A DNA stretch of 64,000 bases from Alitta virens (Eukaryota; Annelida; Polychaeta; Phyllodocida; Nereididae): contig OW028580.1 in NCBI GenBank assembly GCA_932294295.1, forward strand, positions 25,034,975 to 25,098,974. Direction: 5' to 3'. Shown here piece by piece: positions 10,460 to 23,585 of this stretch. Under the pieces are notes generated by a model, which saw only the letters and a program-made list of their open reading frames with translations, was not told the DNA's origin and searched no databases. Position 1 is the first letter of the stretch; each line of letters begins with the position of its first letter. A program made the translations under genes and the position numbers.

Positions 10460-11870
10460 TTGTGGCTTGGCTGGGACCTGCCTAAGCGTAAACACGATTG
10501 GCAGGTCGGTGCTGTCCATCTCCCATGGCTGATTGGCCAAGCACTGAATTTTCTGATTGGCTGTGCTATTTTTAGACTGGGGATCATGTTCCGGTTCAGG
10601 CATTTCCAATGTTAAAGGCAGAGATGCGCACGCACGCTACCGGGAGGAATCCCTCCCGGCTAATGGCAGCCCCTACCTGCATACTGCGTCAGCTAGTCGC
10701 AGTGAGCCAGCGAATATTGTGGCAGGAGGGAGCTAAACTGGGGTTCAACTTCACCCTATGTGTAAGCACCTTGCCACTCGTTGTTGTTGTTTTGCCACCG
10801 CCAACCTTGCTCCCTTCTCAGACGAATGTCTCGCTTAATATTTGGTCTATTGTCGATCCGAAAACATCTGTCATGAAGCTGAAACCCAGATTAGTATTTT
10901 TATGAGTACCCAGATAACATATCTCATCGGCTGAACATTGGCGCGGCAAAGGCTGCTTAATTACCATGTGGTGGCACTACCATTTCATGGCATAAATCGC
11001 TATCAAAATAGACTAAAAAGGTTCATATCGAATCGAAGCATTTATCTTGTGTTGTGCTGGAAAGTAGTCACTGTAACATTCTTTTCCTGAATTGCTATAT
11101 GTGACAATTACTTCCAAGACTTGTGTACATGATGATTTTTTAATATACTTTTGATGCTATATAAATCAAACTTGCAAGATACCCTAATCAGAAAATTGTT
11201 CTTGGTGATGAAATGAATGCAGATTTTTCAAGGTGCAATTCTCATGATGGATACCTCAAAGAAGTTTGCTTGAGAAATAATATACACCTCATCTGGGATT
11301 TTGAGGTTGGGAATAGTGATGACACTTTTGCTGACTTTAGCAGCATGAGGTGCTCATGTTTTGATGACTTATTCTTGTCAAATGAGCTGAGGAAGTGTGT
11401 ACTTAGGCTCATGTGTACACTGACCTTTTGATTTTGAATATGTCAAATCAAAGACCCATACTTCTTAAGTTTCACACAAGGATAGAGCTAAAAAAAAAGA
11501 AGGAGATAACTAAAATACTACAGGGCACTGCACTGCAGGCGACCAGCATTTCAAGAGCTCCGTAATTATTACTTTTTTGCACATCACAAAATTGGTCATC
11601 GGCCTCATAGTGACCTACTGAAGGTCCTGGAGATACAGAAGAATGAACTATCTTTGGCTGGCAATCCACGATATAATAACTGCTGTGATGGAGGTGGGTG
11701 ATAATGCAAGACAAATCCCACATGTAGACAACCCAGCTGGCAGAGTGTCCTACTCTTGAGAGCAGCTGCTTTCACTGTCAAAGAGCTCAGTTACCAAAAC
11801 CAGTGATATGCCGGATGAAATAAAATGAACAGTAAGGAAAAGGGTACGAAGAGGTGGTGTTAAAGCAAGA
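10460..11870. other. Intergenic DNA, no gene recognised
   Basis: A somewhat GC-richer stretch at 10600-10900 contains open frames without domain content. A CCCAGATAACAT terminus at 10912-10923 resembles the MITE family at 8506 and 41627. Nothing else is supported. Confidence 0.45.
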
Positions 11871-11879
11871 TGCAGGAGG

Positions 11880-13430
11880 AAAGGATCATGCTTACCTGCA
11901 TCTATGGTTGTCATGGGAAACGTCTGTTCACTAAGAAATAAGATGGAAGAAATGTCAGCCTATGTAAGTGGAACCACGCCAACAGAGAGTTATCAGTTGT
12001 GTGCCTCTCTGAAACCTGGCTACAAGAAGGAAAAGACCCTGACTCCGCATTCCAGATCCCAAGCTTTGAGCTTGTCAGAGGAGATTGAACAGAAGACTCA
12101 AGAAAGCTGTCAGGAGGTGGTGTGTTTACATCAATGAATGCTGGTGTAAGAATTTCTGCATTCTTGCCCAACTTTGCAACAAGGACTGCGAACTGATCAC
12201 CCTATCCATTCGGCCATTCTACCTACTACGAGAATTCCATAAGGTGTTTGTGACTGTCATTTACATCTCACCTGATGCCGATAAACGTTCTGCTGCAAAA
12301 TGACTCCATGAAACCATCACCAAAACCGAAGAAAACTCGCCTGATGCACTTAAAATCGTCACTGGTGACTTCAACCACTGCAACTTTCAATCCCACATTA
12401 TGAACAATACATAAACTTTCAGACTCGGGAGAACAAGACACTTGACTATTTTTACTGTAATATAAAGGAGAGTTACCGTGCCAAAAAGTTAAGTCCGATT
12501 GGAATAGCCAATCATAATATGTGTTAATTGATACCTAGGTATAGACAAAAACTTAAAATAGTAAAACCTGCTTGTAAAACGGTGTATGACTGATGATGCA
12601 AATGAAACTATATCTTAAGTCATGTGGATAAGGCAAATAAAGTCAATGTTAAGCATTTTGCTAAAGTATTTTTTGTTGATTTCAGCAGTGCCTTCAACAC
12701 TATTTAACCTCACACACTCATGCAGAAATTGAATACCATGAATGTCAACTCTCGTATAATTTTATGGATTCATGATTTTTTGTCAAATTGAAACAAATAC
12801 CGGTACCCAACAGGGCTGTGTTTTATCACCAATTTTATTCACTCTCTATACTTAGTCTAGTGATTGTGTAATTACTGATGAAAGGAGCAGATTATTCAAA
12901 TATGTCGACGATACGGCCTTAATAAGCTTGTGTGTGAATGATATGTCGTACAGAGAATAAGTCAAAAACTTTACTACATGGTGCAATGATAACTACCTGG
13001 TCCTAAATGTGAAATAAAAGAAGAAGAAATGATTGCGGACAACAGTAAAAATCCAAACCATGCACCTCGAGATCTCTATATCAGAAACGAACAGGTAGAA
13101 CAGGTAGAGGTAGTCAAATAATATGAATATTCTTGTGGTTACCATCGATGACAATTTCAATTTCAATAGCCATGTCATAAACATGTACAAAAGTGTTACA
13201 AAAGAATGTATTTCATGAGACAACTGAGCAAGTTACATGTTGACCAATAAATATTGACTTTGTTTTATAGCTCAGTCATGTAATATGTCTTCACTTTTGC
13301 TAAAACAAGTTGGTTTGGCAGCAGCACAGCACATTTAAATAGCAAGGTAGACAGAGTCATCAAAATATGCCCAAAAAATATAGACTGCCTAGAAACCTTA
13401 TATCAAAAGCCACTATACATCGATGTGATA
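11880..13430 (+). pseudogene. Decayed non-LTR retrotransposon (LINE): endonuclease and reverse transcriptase
   Basis: Pieces in shifting frames encode an APE-type endonuclease (NVCSLRNKMEEM, LSETWLQEG-like, then TGDFNH near 12362-12380) followed by reverse transcriptase signatures: FVDFSSAFNT near 12670-12700, TQQGCVLSPILFTLY near 12805-12850 and the catalytic YVDD at 12901-12912. Many stops and frameshifts separate them, so it cannot make a functional protein. The order matches an ORF2 of the L2/CR1/Rex type. An intact copy would nick DNA and copy its RNA at the nick. The 3' end appears cut near the inverted-repeat element starting at 13461. Confidence 0.85.
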
Positions 13431-13460
13431 TTATCTTAAATGACAAAGATCTTAAATGAC

Positions 13461-14680
13461 GCGCTCTTGTGTGATAAATCCTGAATCAGCCTCCCGCGGG
13501 GCAATAACTATCACTTATCAGCTCAAGCAGGCTGATAATATTTTTCGCTTCCGTGATCACCATGGAGTGATAACTATGTCAAACACTGAAGGATTTGTGA
13601 CAACTAAGGCAAACAATAAACAATCTTATTAGTAACAGCTATATAATTAAAAACAAACGGCAACATTTAACACTATTAAAACTGCTTTATTTATAAACAA
13701 CATCACTACTATAAGAGAACCTCAGTATAAGACCACCTCACAATTAAGCCCACCTCACTATTAAGACCACTTCATTATCAAAACCGCATCACTGCCATAA
13801 GAATAAGGCCACTGAACAATCAAGACCACCTCAATATAAGATCATCTCACAATTTAGACCACTCCACTACTATACAAACACCTCAATATAAGACCAACTC
13901 ACAATTAAGACCACCTCACTATTTAGACCACTCACTATTATGACAACTTCAATATTAAAACCACATCACTATCAAGAATATCATGTGCAAGACCACCTCA
14001 CTATTTAGACCACTTTACTAGTGAGACACTTCAATATTAAAACCCCTTCAGTATCTGTTGAAAATATAAGAACACCACAATATAAGACAATGACACAATA
14101 AAGACAACTCATCATTAAGACCAGCTCCTGATTAAGCCCACCTCATGATTAAGACCACCTCATTTTTAAAACCACATCATTATGAAGACCACCTGTTAAA
14201 ACCACATCACTATTATGACCGCCTCATGAAGACCACCTCACAATTAAAAGCACCTTATTATTTAGCCACTAAATTTGGAAAAAACTTGACCATTCTATTA
14301 AATTACTATAAATTCCGTCTTTAAGACCACTCAAATTTGCATCAAATGGGCAAGTTTTACATCAATTCAAATTTTCATAACAGCAAGAATTTGATAATTA
14401 TAGTTAGATTTTTATTTCTATGATTTTGAAAAAAAAGTTGATCTGCATACCTGACCATTCAATAATATCATTGGGAAATATAACTATTGCTTCTGATACA
14501 CTCATTGCATACAATACATATTTAGTTTAATATCAACCACCTGATGACAAGCAACTAACAACAATCAATTCTAAGAGGGATTAAGTTTCTGTTTTGAATT
14601 TGATTTAAATTGTCTACTCTCATAGTATTAGTGAGTTATTGCCCTTGGGAGGCTGATTCAGGCTTATCACACTGGAGCGC
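13461..14680. mobile_element. Non-autonomous DNA element, 1.2 kb, with ~50-bp inverted ends and tandem-repeat core
   Basis: The left end (GCGCTCTTGTGTGATAAATC, then CTGAATCAGCCTCCC and GGGCAATAACT) is mirrored at 14631-14680 (AGTTATTGCCC, GGGAGGCTGATTCAG, TTATCACACTGGAGCGC). The imperfect terminal inverted repeats are therefore about 50 bases. Between them lies a long degenerate tandem array and no transposase. No clear target duplication is visible. Superfamily unknown. Confidence 0.75.
13715..14275. repeat. Degenerate tandem array of AAGACCACCTCA(C/A)TATT units
   Basis: About 30 irregular copies of a 15-17-base unit, consensus near ACTATTAAGACCACCTC, with single-base changes and small indels. 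It forms the core of the inverted-repeat element at 13461-14680. Confidence 0.85.
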
Positions 14681-14689
14681 TTTTTAATA

Positions 14690-15945
14690 GTTAATAATTA
14701 TTGCAAAATGGTTGTTCTTGCACTTTTCATGTCACTGGACACATTCAAACATTTTTTTTTTTAGGTTTATGTTCCATGAGAATTTTTATTAGCACTTGGC
14801 AGAAACTCTTTAGCTGTAGTAAAATTCCTAATAAATAACAGAGAACTGCAGACTTTTTGAAGCATGACTCATTGGTGTGCAAGGAATTTTGACGTGCTCT
14901 AACAAGTTACAGTAACTATTTGACATTTATGCTCAGTACGCATCGATAAACATATAATAGAAAAAAGGCATCATAATGATATTTTCTTGGCCCCAAAATA
15001 GAATTCTTTCCAGTAATCACATGGCAAAGTGGCTGAGGTAAGGATCGATAATGAGGAAATAACTATCACTAATCATATATGCATTGTATGTAAATCCTCT
15101 TTATGTTCTGATTAGATGCAATATTGCATTACAAAGGCAACAAAAATCTTTTTATCTCCTGGTTCTCTGAGTTCAGTACACTGCATGCCAGGTTATTATG
15201 CAGCAGCATTGTTTTGGAGAGTTTTTCTTAGTGACCAATGACAGAAATCCATCTTTATCATGCTGTTGCTGAAAAATTCAAGAAAAAACTTCAAAGTGAA
15301 TACTTCGATCGATCATAACAAATGGCAAAAATGTGCTTCTCACATGCCAAGTTATTATGGAGGCTGGATAAATTTTCTGGCGGTGAAAAAAACGGTGAAG
15401 GTAATTCTTCTAGATATGACATGAAGGAAATCATGGTGTTTTTTAACCCTCAGTGAAAAAAGTTCGAAATCAAGAGAAAAATGGCAACGTTTTTAGTTAA
15501 GATTTTTCGTTTCCTGAGCAGAAGTCTTACACTATTGCACCTGCATGCTTGAAACCTTATCATAATATGTCTAAAATTGTGTAGTTGTGTCTTTTGGGGG
15601 TTTTATGATTTATATTTTCCCAAACCTTCTTATCTCAACTGATATTATATGTTAATTAAGCAACAAATTCTGCTCTAAGTATAACATTTTACCTTAGACC
15701 TCTAAACTTTTTAATAGGAATGGGGGGCACAATAGAAAATGTACTGCAATATTATTTTGCAGTGCACCATAGCATAGATACTAATTAGTCAAGGGGAAGC
15801 CATATCTCATCACTACATCTGCCTCTGGTAGCTGGTCATATAAGCTGACTGAGCTTCAGATCCAGATCCAGTAGCATTGAGACATTGACCTGTGGACACA
15901 TTACAAGTGAAAATATGTTTGAGCCAGCCACTGCTTTTCCCTTTC
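14690..15945. other. AT-rich DNA, no gene recognised
   Basis: No coding domain or RNA gene is recognised. Related phrases such as GCCAGGTTATTATG (about 15189) and GCCAAGTTATTATGG (about 15347) suggest an old internal duplication. Confidence 0.45.
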
Positions 15946-15949
15946 TCAG

Positions 15950-16188
15950 GCAGCTGGGTGGTCTAGTGGTAAGACGCTCGTCTGCTTGGGTTCAATCTCG
16001 GGCTCAGGCACATCCCAGCTGGATGTCCTTAGGATGAGATGTTAAATTGGCGGTCCCTTGAACTCGGTGTCTATGCTGAGGCAAGTAAAAGACCCCACCT
16101 ATGGGGTAAATGTGTAACATAGGTGGACTCCTCACCTCATCAATCAACATTCGATAGCGGTAAGAACTTGCCTTAGAGGGCTGCACTT
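15950..16188 (+). mobile_element. tRNA-derived SINE, family A, plus strand
   Basis: The tRNA-like head starts GGCAGCTGGGTGGTCTAGTGG, with an A-box-like TGGTCTAGTGG and a B box GGTTCAATCTC. It continues into the body shared with the copy at 5543-5782 and ends in GTAAGAACTTGCCTTAGAGG before a tetranucleotide tail. This looks like the most complete copy here. Confidence 0.85.
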
Positions 16189-16292
16189 TCATCTATCTAT
16201 CTATCTATACATCTATCTATCCATCTATCTATCTTTCCATCTGTCCATCTATCCATCTATCCATCTATCTCTCTATCCATCTATCTATCTAG
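16189..16292. repeat. (ATCT)n microsatellite tail of the SINE
   Basis: ATCT units with interspersed ATCC and ATCTC variants directly follow the SINE body. It probably grew from the SINE 3' tail. Confidence 0.9.
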
Positions 16293-16574
16293 TTTCACGA
16301 GTTTTGAAATTTTTTTGACAGTGCAGCTACCGTTATCCATGGTTAATTCTGGTACATGTGATAGTCATGGTATGTGTGAATTGCAGAGGTGGTTCACTAA
16401 ACAGTTGTGTAAACAAAGAATTCAACATACAGCATCCTAATATTTATTGTTCAAATTATTTATTTGACTTTTTACCGGATAAGACAAAGCATTGTCAACA
16501 AAATATTATGTGTCATCCTTCAATTGACCAGCTGTCAGAGACAGATATAATGATGAGATAATAATGCTTGGAGT

Positions 16575-16705
16575 CCACACCTTGTTACACATTTACTCAG
16601 GGGTGAGGTCTTTTGCTTACAACAGCATAAACATCGAGTACAAGGCACCTCCAATTTAATGTCTTATCTGATTGACATCCAGCTGGGATGTAGCTCATGA
16701 TGAGT
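16575..16705 (-). mobile_element. Fragment of SINE family A, minus strand
   Basis: It shares TTGTTACACATTTAC, GAGTACAAGGCACC and GACATCCAGCTGGGATGT with the body of the SINE at 15950-16188, in the opposite orientation. The tRNA-like head is missing or badly decayed. Confidence 0.65.
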
Positions 16706-16719
16706 GCCCTTTAACTATA

Positions 16720-19700
16720 GTGGATTTTCATGGAAGGTTCTCTATATTTCCACCAGGTGGCTATGACAGAATACTGTAATTCTATTGGCTGAAAAAGTTC
16801 CCGACCTTGGCTGTGATTGGCTGCAGCAAAGTGCATCCTAGCAGCAGTATTTTTAGTGCATTTTAATGTATATATGACACCTTATCATTCAGTTGATTTG
16901 TTTTATTTTTCTGAGAAAGTTATATTAAATGAATAAGACAGCGATTATCTTCTGTGTCTGAAAAGCAAAATGAGTAATAAGAGGAGAGGAAAGACTTCTG
17001 TCTTGCTAAACTCAGGGCTACTCGGTGAAAATACTCTATTAGGCCACCATGCAAGAAGTACGTATTACATTGTACCTTGCTGGATGAATACACATAAAAA
17101 CAAATAACAAAATGAAATAAAGTCTGCTTCAGATTTGCATTGTGAGATAAAGGCCTATACTTCCATATGAATGCAAAACGGTCACAAACTGCAAACTTTA
17201 TCGACTCAGATTATTTAAAGACAAATGTGGGTATTCAGTTCTACCACAAGAAAAATGGGGGGTCACCATAGTTTTATAAAATTTGTCTGACAAATACCAA
17301 TTGCATGTTAATTCAATGAGAAAATTGAAAATAATATGTTTCCAAGCATAAGAATGGGTTTAAAAGCATTTTCACCACTGATTTTTTACCACTATTGTGT
17401 GAATACTAAGTTAAGTTATCCCAACATCTTTTAAGAAAAAAAAAGTATAGGTCACCATCCATATAATGAAGCTGTATGACATTGAATGTTTGTCCCACCC
17501 CCTTCTAAAAAGTCCCAAACACTTCAGAAGCATACATTTTGGTGAAATACATGGGGAAGGGGCATGATAATATCATAAGTGGAGCCCTAGAGACATAGTG
17601 GTGATGCATTTACCAATTTTATTATTAGTTTTTTTAGAGTCCCAACAGTTTAAGAGAATAAAATATTCTGAATCAACAGTTTCACTGCATCTGGGCCCTT
17701 GGTGGTAAAAACAAATTGATTTTATGGTTAGTTCTTGCATATAAATGATATATGGGACATTTTTACTGTTTAACACTTATTTTCATAAATAAAACAAAAG
17801 TAGACTATATGTGCCAGTTTCGGAACTTAACCCCCAAAATAACAGAAAACAGCAGAGGCGACTGGAGCGCGATCTGTGGACAAAACAGGCACTGATGATA
17901 CCCGCAATTGTCTTTAAATGTCAACATGGTATGGAAAATTCGTAAATTTTTCTGATCTGAAAAGGTAGTAGAATATTCTTATTTTGTACAAAATGTGAGA
18001 TCAGTGGTTCATTATCCCTTATTTGTAAGATTTAAGTATCAAAAAGTAAACACTCATAGTTAGACTTCTATTAACCTGAGATAAATTGCTGTCATTGAAA
18101 TGTCAAAATCGTATCACTTGTATGTCAGCAGAAATTATATTGCTTAATTAGCTCTAACAACCTAATATTGAAAATCTCTATTACTATACTATACACGTAT
18201 AGATAATTGTTTAATGTCTTATGTAACCATATGGTGCGTCTTAGCATTGACTGTTTTACTGTCATGTCTTGCAGGTGGCGCCCCCAGGTGCTCTGTATGC
18301 GTTCTCATGTTTATCCTGTGGTTTTCACCAGAATAATAGAACTAAATGATTGTATAATCTCCAAAAATATCTTTTCTGCATAATAAAAAAACAATTGAGA
18401 GGCATTATATTATTCTCATAGTTTGTATCAGTCCTTTTATTTGGGTAATCACAAGTATCCTCAAGAACCGAAGATTATGAGAGAGAGAGAGACAGAGAGA
18501 GAATTTATTTGACCAAATTAAATAAAACAAATGTACTAGGTTAACTGAAAATGTTTTATATATATGATAAGATACAACATCATGCACTGGAGATCAGAAA
18601 AAAAAAATTCATCATATATTAGGTTTTCGAGATTTATGGGGTCTACCTATTCAAAATTCAACACAGTTTCCGATGCTTGTTTGCCTGAAAAAGCACAATA
18701 TCACAAACATTTTGGTCTCAGCTGTTGGGAAGCATGATCTCATGGAGCCTAAAGTTTTGACGGAAACAAATAAAAAGAACCATTTTATGTCAGATAGAGC
18801 AACAATTAAGCTACCAAATGAAAGCCAATAACATGTACTGTAAGAACAAAACACACATTTTTGAAACACATGTTTTATCTGTCAAAATTACCAATGCATT
18901 AATTGCCATATATTATGCACCAAACATGATAAAGCATCAATTAAGATGGTAAATGAAAGCCAATAATATCATCCCAGTGCAATACTTCATGTCTTGGGAG
19001 ATTTTACAAAGGTGCAATATGTGGCTCTGGCCAATCTTGTATCTCGAAATATTAAGGATTAGATGCAAAAAAAAAATCATATAGATTTGGGTTGAAAAAA
19101 AAAAACCATTGTGTTTTTTAGTTGTCGATCCATTCATATAAAAAAGATAACGTCTCAAAAAATTCATGTCATTTCAAATTCAATTCAATTCCATTCAAAT
19201 TTTTATTTCACAATAAAAGTAGGATGTCAAAAAGGCCACATTCTATCGGTGTTGACACCCTGTAAAAGAATAATAAATACAGTATATATTTACAAGATTA
19301 AACAATAATGTCCATCATACTCAATGCATGCAATCAAATGAAGTAATATTTACCTATGTAAAAGTCTCTTGTATATTAAACTGTTGTACATTTTTCAAAT
19401 TAGCAAGTTTTGTCAACCTTTTTGTTAGATCCAGACAGCTCTACAATTTAAGGCTTGACTTAAAACACTCTAGGATGAGCTTTCAAGAGGTAAGAAATAC
19501 TTTTTGTGTGATTTGAAACTTGGCAGTGATATTAAGATAAATAATAGCTATGTGTAGCTATAACATAATGTACATATATATATCAGACTGCCAATTGTGC
19601 GATTAAAAATCCTGTAGTATAATATATGCATAACATTTTTATAAGCCTTAGTAAATTAATGTTGGAAGAGGGTATTGTTATCACTGATGTCTGTCCGACA

Positions 19701-20170
19701 GGTGGATGGGTGGTTGCGACAGCATGCATAGACAGTAATCTGTGAACTATTTAGAGATAGTTGGTAATGGATATTATTCACATTTTGCCCACTATTAAGG
19801 CATAAATATAATGTCTTTTATTCAAAGAATAAGAAAATAAATAAGAAAATAAAGCTATCAATTTTACCATATACACTTTAGTTCTCCGTTTTGTTATGGA
19901 TATCATCAGACATGCAGGGAAAATGTGGTGCAACATGAGTGTTGAAATTGCAAGGTAACAATCTAAGTAGATACACACATTAATGCCATTGTAAATCAAG
20001 TGGGGATCATATAGTTGCAAATGCAGAAACATCTATTTGCATTTATATTCTTCAATTCACTGAATGCTGATATGCACTCTTTCAACAGGATTCATTGAAC
20101 AGTTAACCTGGTGCTGTCCCTAGAAGGAATGTAAGGCCAAGGAATGAAGGTAAATGTTTAGCATGCTTAT
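16720..20170. other. Long AT-rich stretch, no gene recognised
   Basis: The short open frames (for example 18651-18869 and 18937-19167, minus strand) have no domain signatures or splice context. A (GA)n tract lies at about 18478-18501. Isolated CTCF-like words occur at 16750 and 18273. Confidence 0.45.
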
Positions 20171-20177
20171 TGATATA

Positions 20178-20206
20178 CAGTGGGTTGCAAAAGTATTCAT
20201 TGCCCT
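20178..20206. mobile_element. Terminal inverted repeat of a Tc1/mariner-type transposon (one end only)
   Basis: CAGTGGGTTGCAAAAGTATT, followed by CATTGCCC, directly after a TA dinucleotide, resembles the conserved end of Tc1-like elements. No matching opposite end or transposase is seen nearby, so it is a truncated element or a MITE remnant. Confidence 0.6.
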
Positions 20207-20299
20207 GAATTTTGCATGTGAATATGTCAACTATTAAGAAAACGTGACATGTCCTACCACGTGTCATTGAGTAAACTTCTTGTAATATCTGCATTGATA

Positions 20300-20910
20300 A
20301 TCATATACACTAGGTGGCGCAAAACTGATTGTTAGCTAGACCTCTGGTGGTACAATATGTACCTGTGTGAATGGTTGTAAAACTTAAACTTGACATATTG
20401 TATTGTGCAGTAGGCTAGTGAAAAAGCTATATGGACTTCTTATGTTATCTGCATCTCAAATTTACGAAGCGTAATACCAGTTAAGGACTATATCTAACAA
20501 AATATATTGGTTCTATATATAGGCCTAAACGAGCCTGGTGACATTAAGTGACAAAAATAATTTATAAAATGAACATACATGTACAAGACGTTACATTTGT
20601 GTAAAATTCAAATGTAAAAAAAAAAAAAACTATCCTTTACATCTTTTGCAGAAATACATTTCAAAGCCAAAAAAAAGAAAGAAATTCATTCAGGCCAAGA
20701 TTTGGGCAATCATAGTCATTGGAGATAATTTTTATATTTTTTAGATGGCAGGACTCAAAAGAGCTGCCTGTGCAATGTGCATGATGACTTATATTGGGTA
20801 GTCAATATATATTGGGTTGCCAATCATTTGCGATGTGACATGCTTTTGGCTTGTTTGTATTATCATCTGCATTTATGTTTATATACACTAGGTGGCGCAA
20901 AACTGTTAGA
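20300..20910 (+). repeat. Two copies of an ATATACACTAGGTGGCGCAAAACTG motif
   Basis: A block centred on ACTAGGTGGCGCAAAACTG occurs at about 20309-20327 and again at 20888-20906, each preceded by similar AT-rich sequence and a GGGTTGC word further upstream. The copies are otherwise diverged, which suggests an old duplication. Confidence 0.65.
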
Positions 20911-21796
20911 CGTCGGAGGTTAGTTGGGAGATTGTTTTATTGTGCTCTGTCCATCAGCTGTCTTATTTTTAAGTTTTGAGAGAGGAGTGATTTCTCAACA
21001 TAAAACTTCATGAAACAATAATTTTGCTAGGGTTGTTTTATCAGTAACACAGAAATTCTGCCTAATGATATTTATGTAACAAATTGTTTTGTGTTCACCC
21101 AAGTTTGATTTACACAATACAGAACTATTTTGAATACCAGATTAATCTTCAGTTGTTCTTCTTTTATTTCCACTAAAAATATATTCTACACTCAACAACA
21201 ACATATAAGCGCAATAAGGTCTCACTCATTTTAAAATGCCTCACACATAAATATTGGCCATGGTACCAATGCTCAAGTGTGACCCCATCCTTTGTCTCAA
21301 TGTTCTTTATTATCGCATTGGGGTGTGTGCAATAGGCTATAAGTTACATCATACACCAGAAATCCAACTGTCATCTCAAATGCAAACATTTATAATACTG
21401 GTTTGTCACACCAGTACGTTTCAACTTATGTACACCATAAACCTATAGGGTAAAACAATTCAAACTTTTTGCAAGTTAGTAATTTTTGTAAAAATGTTTT
21501 GGTACAAACATTAACTTAATTGACAATAAATATTTTCAGCAGCTTTTTAATTTACACACATAGGCTGCGCGGCAGCAAACCTTCAGCAAATGGCCACGTG
21601 GTACGTGCTCACCATCAACATTACTCAAGAAGCTTCTGTGTAACGAATGAGTCATTATACTATCGTTTATAATTATGTTATTCTTTGTCCATCCAAGTCA
21701 ATCACAACTGATACTGTAAAAAGAATTTCAAATCAACAGAAAGCACACAGGGCAAACTCATTTAAATTTTATCCCATTTCTACATTTTAACTGGAT

Positions 21797-21974
21797 AGAT
21801 TAGGGCTTCATGACCTGTATTTCTGCACCTGATGGACTAATTAGGACAGGCAGGGACCATGGCAATGAGATAAAGGATGAAACAGCCATCCAACTTAGGC
21901 TCGACCAGGAATTGAGCCTGGGACCCCACACAGTGATTCGAAGTTCAGTGCGCTACCACTGACCTAGGCCCCCA
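21797..21974 (-). mobile_element. tRNA-derived SINE, family B, minus strand
   Basis: The minus-strand head reads GGGGGCCTAGGTCAGTGGTA with B box GCTCAATTCCTGG. The body (GAAACAGCC, CTCATTGCCATGGTC, CTGCCTGTCCTAATTAG, TGCAGAAATACAGG in reverse complement) matches the copy at 29597-29782. Confidence 0.8.
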
Positions 21975-21979
21975 CCCCC

Positions 21980-23580
21980 TGAAAACATAGCGGATATATA
22001 TCAATGTGACTATCAAAGGTGATATATAGTAATGCTATCAAGGTATATGAAATTTCAATAGGGTATGTGCATTAGTGCTAGAGTTCAGCTCCCGAAGTTT
22101 AAACATTTTTTAGCACTTTTGCAGATTTTCCAGTAGTATGCAAAAAGAATATGAATGTCAAAATGAAACGTAGCCAAGACATGTCAATGTGACTATCTAA
22201 ATGCACAAACATACGCCATATAGAGTATTACTGTATGAAATTTTGTAAGGTGAAGTGCAGTAGTGTTCAAGTCTTGCTCTGAAAACCAAAGTGTCTTGCA
22301 TTGCCAATGGCTCTATAACATAAAGATGCCTTCTCCTTGTCATGTAAAGAAAGTTTGCCATGACTTAATTGTGAGAACCTCAGAGGTTTTTACAATCTTT
22401 TGTACCTCCTTATGAGCCTGTACAATAAACCGCTTTATTGAGGCCAAAGATCTTGTCAAAAACGTGTTTCAATAAACATTCTCTTAGATCTCAAGCAAAG
22501 ACTAATCTGATGGAACAATACGTACCCATGAATCGGCAAGAGATCGTAAAAATGGTTGTCAACCTTTGAATTAGTAAAATTATTTTAAAACCATTTTCCC
22601 TGTTTGACAACCAGCATGACGGTACCATCCTGTTAGGAAAGCCATGAAGCCATGATAAATGAGATCTAATTAAGAGACACAAGAAGTTATAACACTTGAT
22701 TGGACTTTTTTGGTAAGTCTATTTAGACTTCATGATTAATAATTTTTGTGATGTATTGAACACTTGAACCACTTTCAAGAAATACATGCTTTAGGTGTTG
22801 CATTTTTTTTGTATCTATTCCATCATAATATTTTTCTATATCAATTGAAAGTGGTGATAGTGTAGCTTACTGTAATGTTTAACTTGTGTATATCAAGCAA
22901 ATCAAATTTGTTGATAATAAATTTCTTTACACAAAAGCAGATAAAAAAGAAAAACAAACTAACAGATTATTCACAACATCTACCATTTATTATCAATCTA
23001 ACCAACATTGAAGTGGTCCTTGATGTTTCTGAGTGCAAGTAAACCGCAAAGTGCAAGTGTGCAAAGGTGATTACCAAAACAATAACAATATACAACCAAA
23101 AAATGATGGCTATTAATAATAATAGTGTATTCTTACACCCATCTGAGACATTAGAATACCAGAAATGTTCAATCATTTATAGGGATGCAATAATTACAAT
23201 ACAATGTATAATATAAGTATATAAGTCTGAGATGGACAAAATAAAAAGCCACTGACTGCTACATTCTTGTTTACTTGTGATATATTGCACGTTCATTGAC
23301 AAGTGCAGTCCGAAAATGTTCTTTTATGAGACAGTAGATATATATGGTCACTAACAAAATTAGGGGGCTGCAATAATTACAATATATAAGTCTGAGGTAC
23401 ACAAAGGTGATTCATAGACAGATCAGCAGCAGTCTGAATGCTGCTGACTAACCTCTCCCTTCTTGCTTAACAATAATAACGATGAGTATTAAAAACAAAA
23501 AGCTGAAGTGAACTTTATAATGCACATTAAACCACAACATAAATGTTATACAGAAATTATTTACCAAAATTGAACAGATT
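21980..23580. other. AT-rich DNA downstream of the rGC gene, no gene recognised
   Basis: No domain-bearing frame is visible. The region directly left of 23586 is the 3' untranslated and flanking DNA of the rGC gene on the minus strand. Confidence 0.5.
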
Positions 23581-23585
23581 TATCT

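Noticed and set aside
10303..10609. Two overlapping minus-strand frames with repeated HHLTNQLT-like sequence
   Set aside because: They are translations of a 12-base minisatellite.
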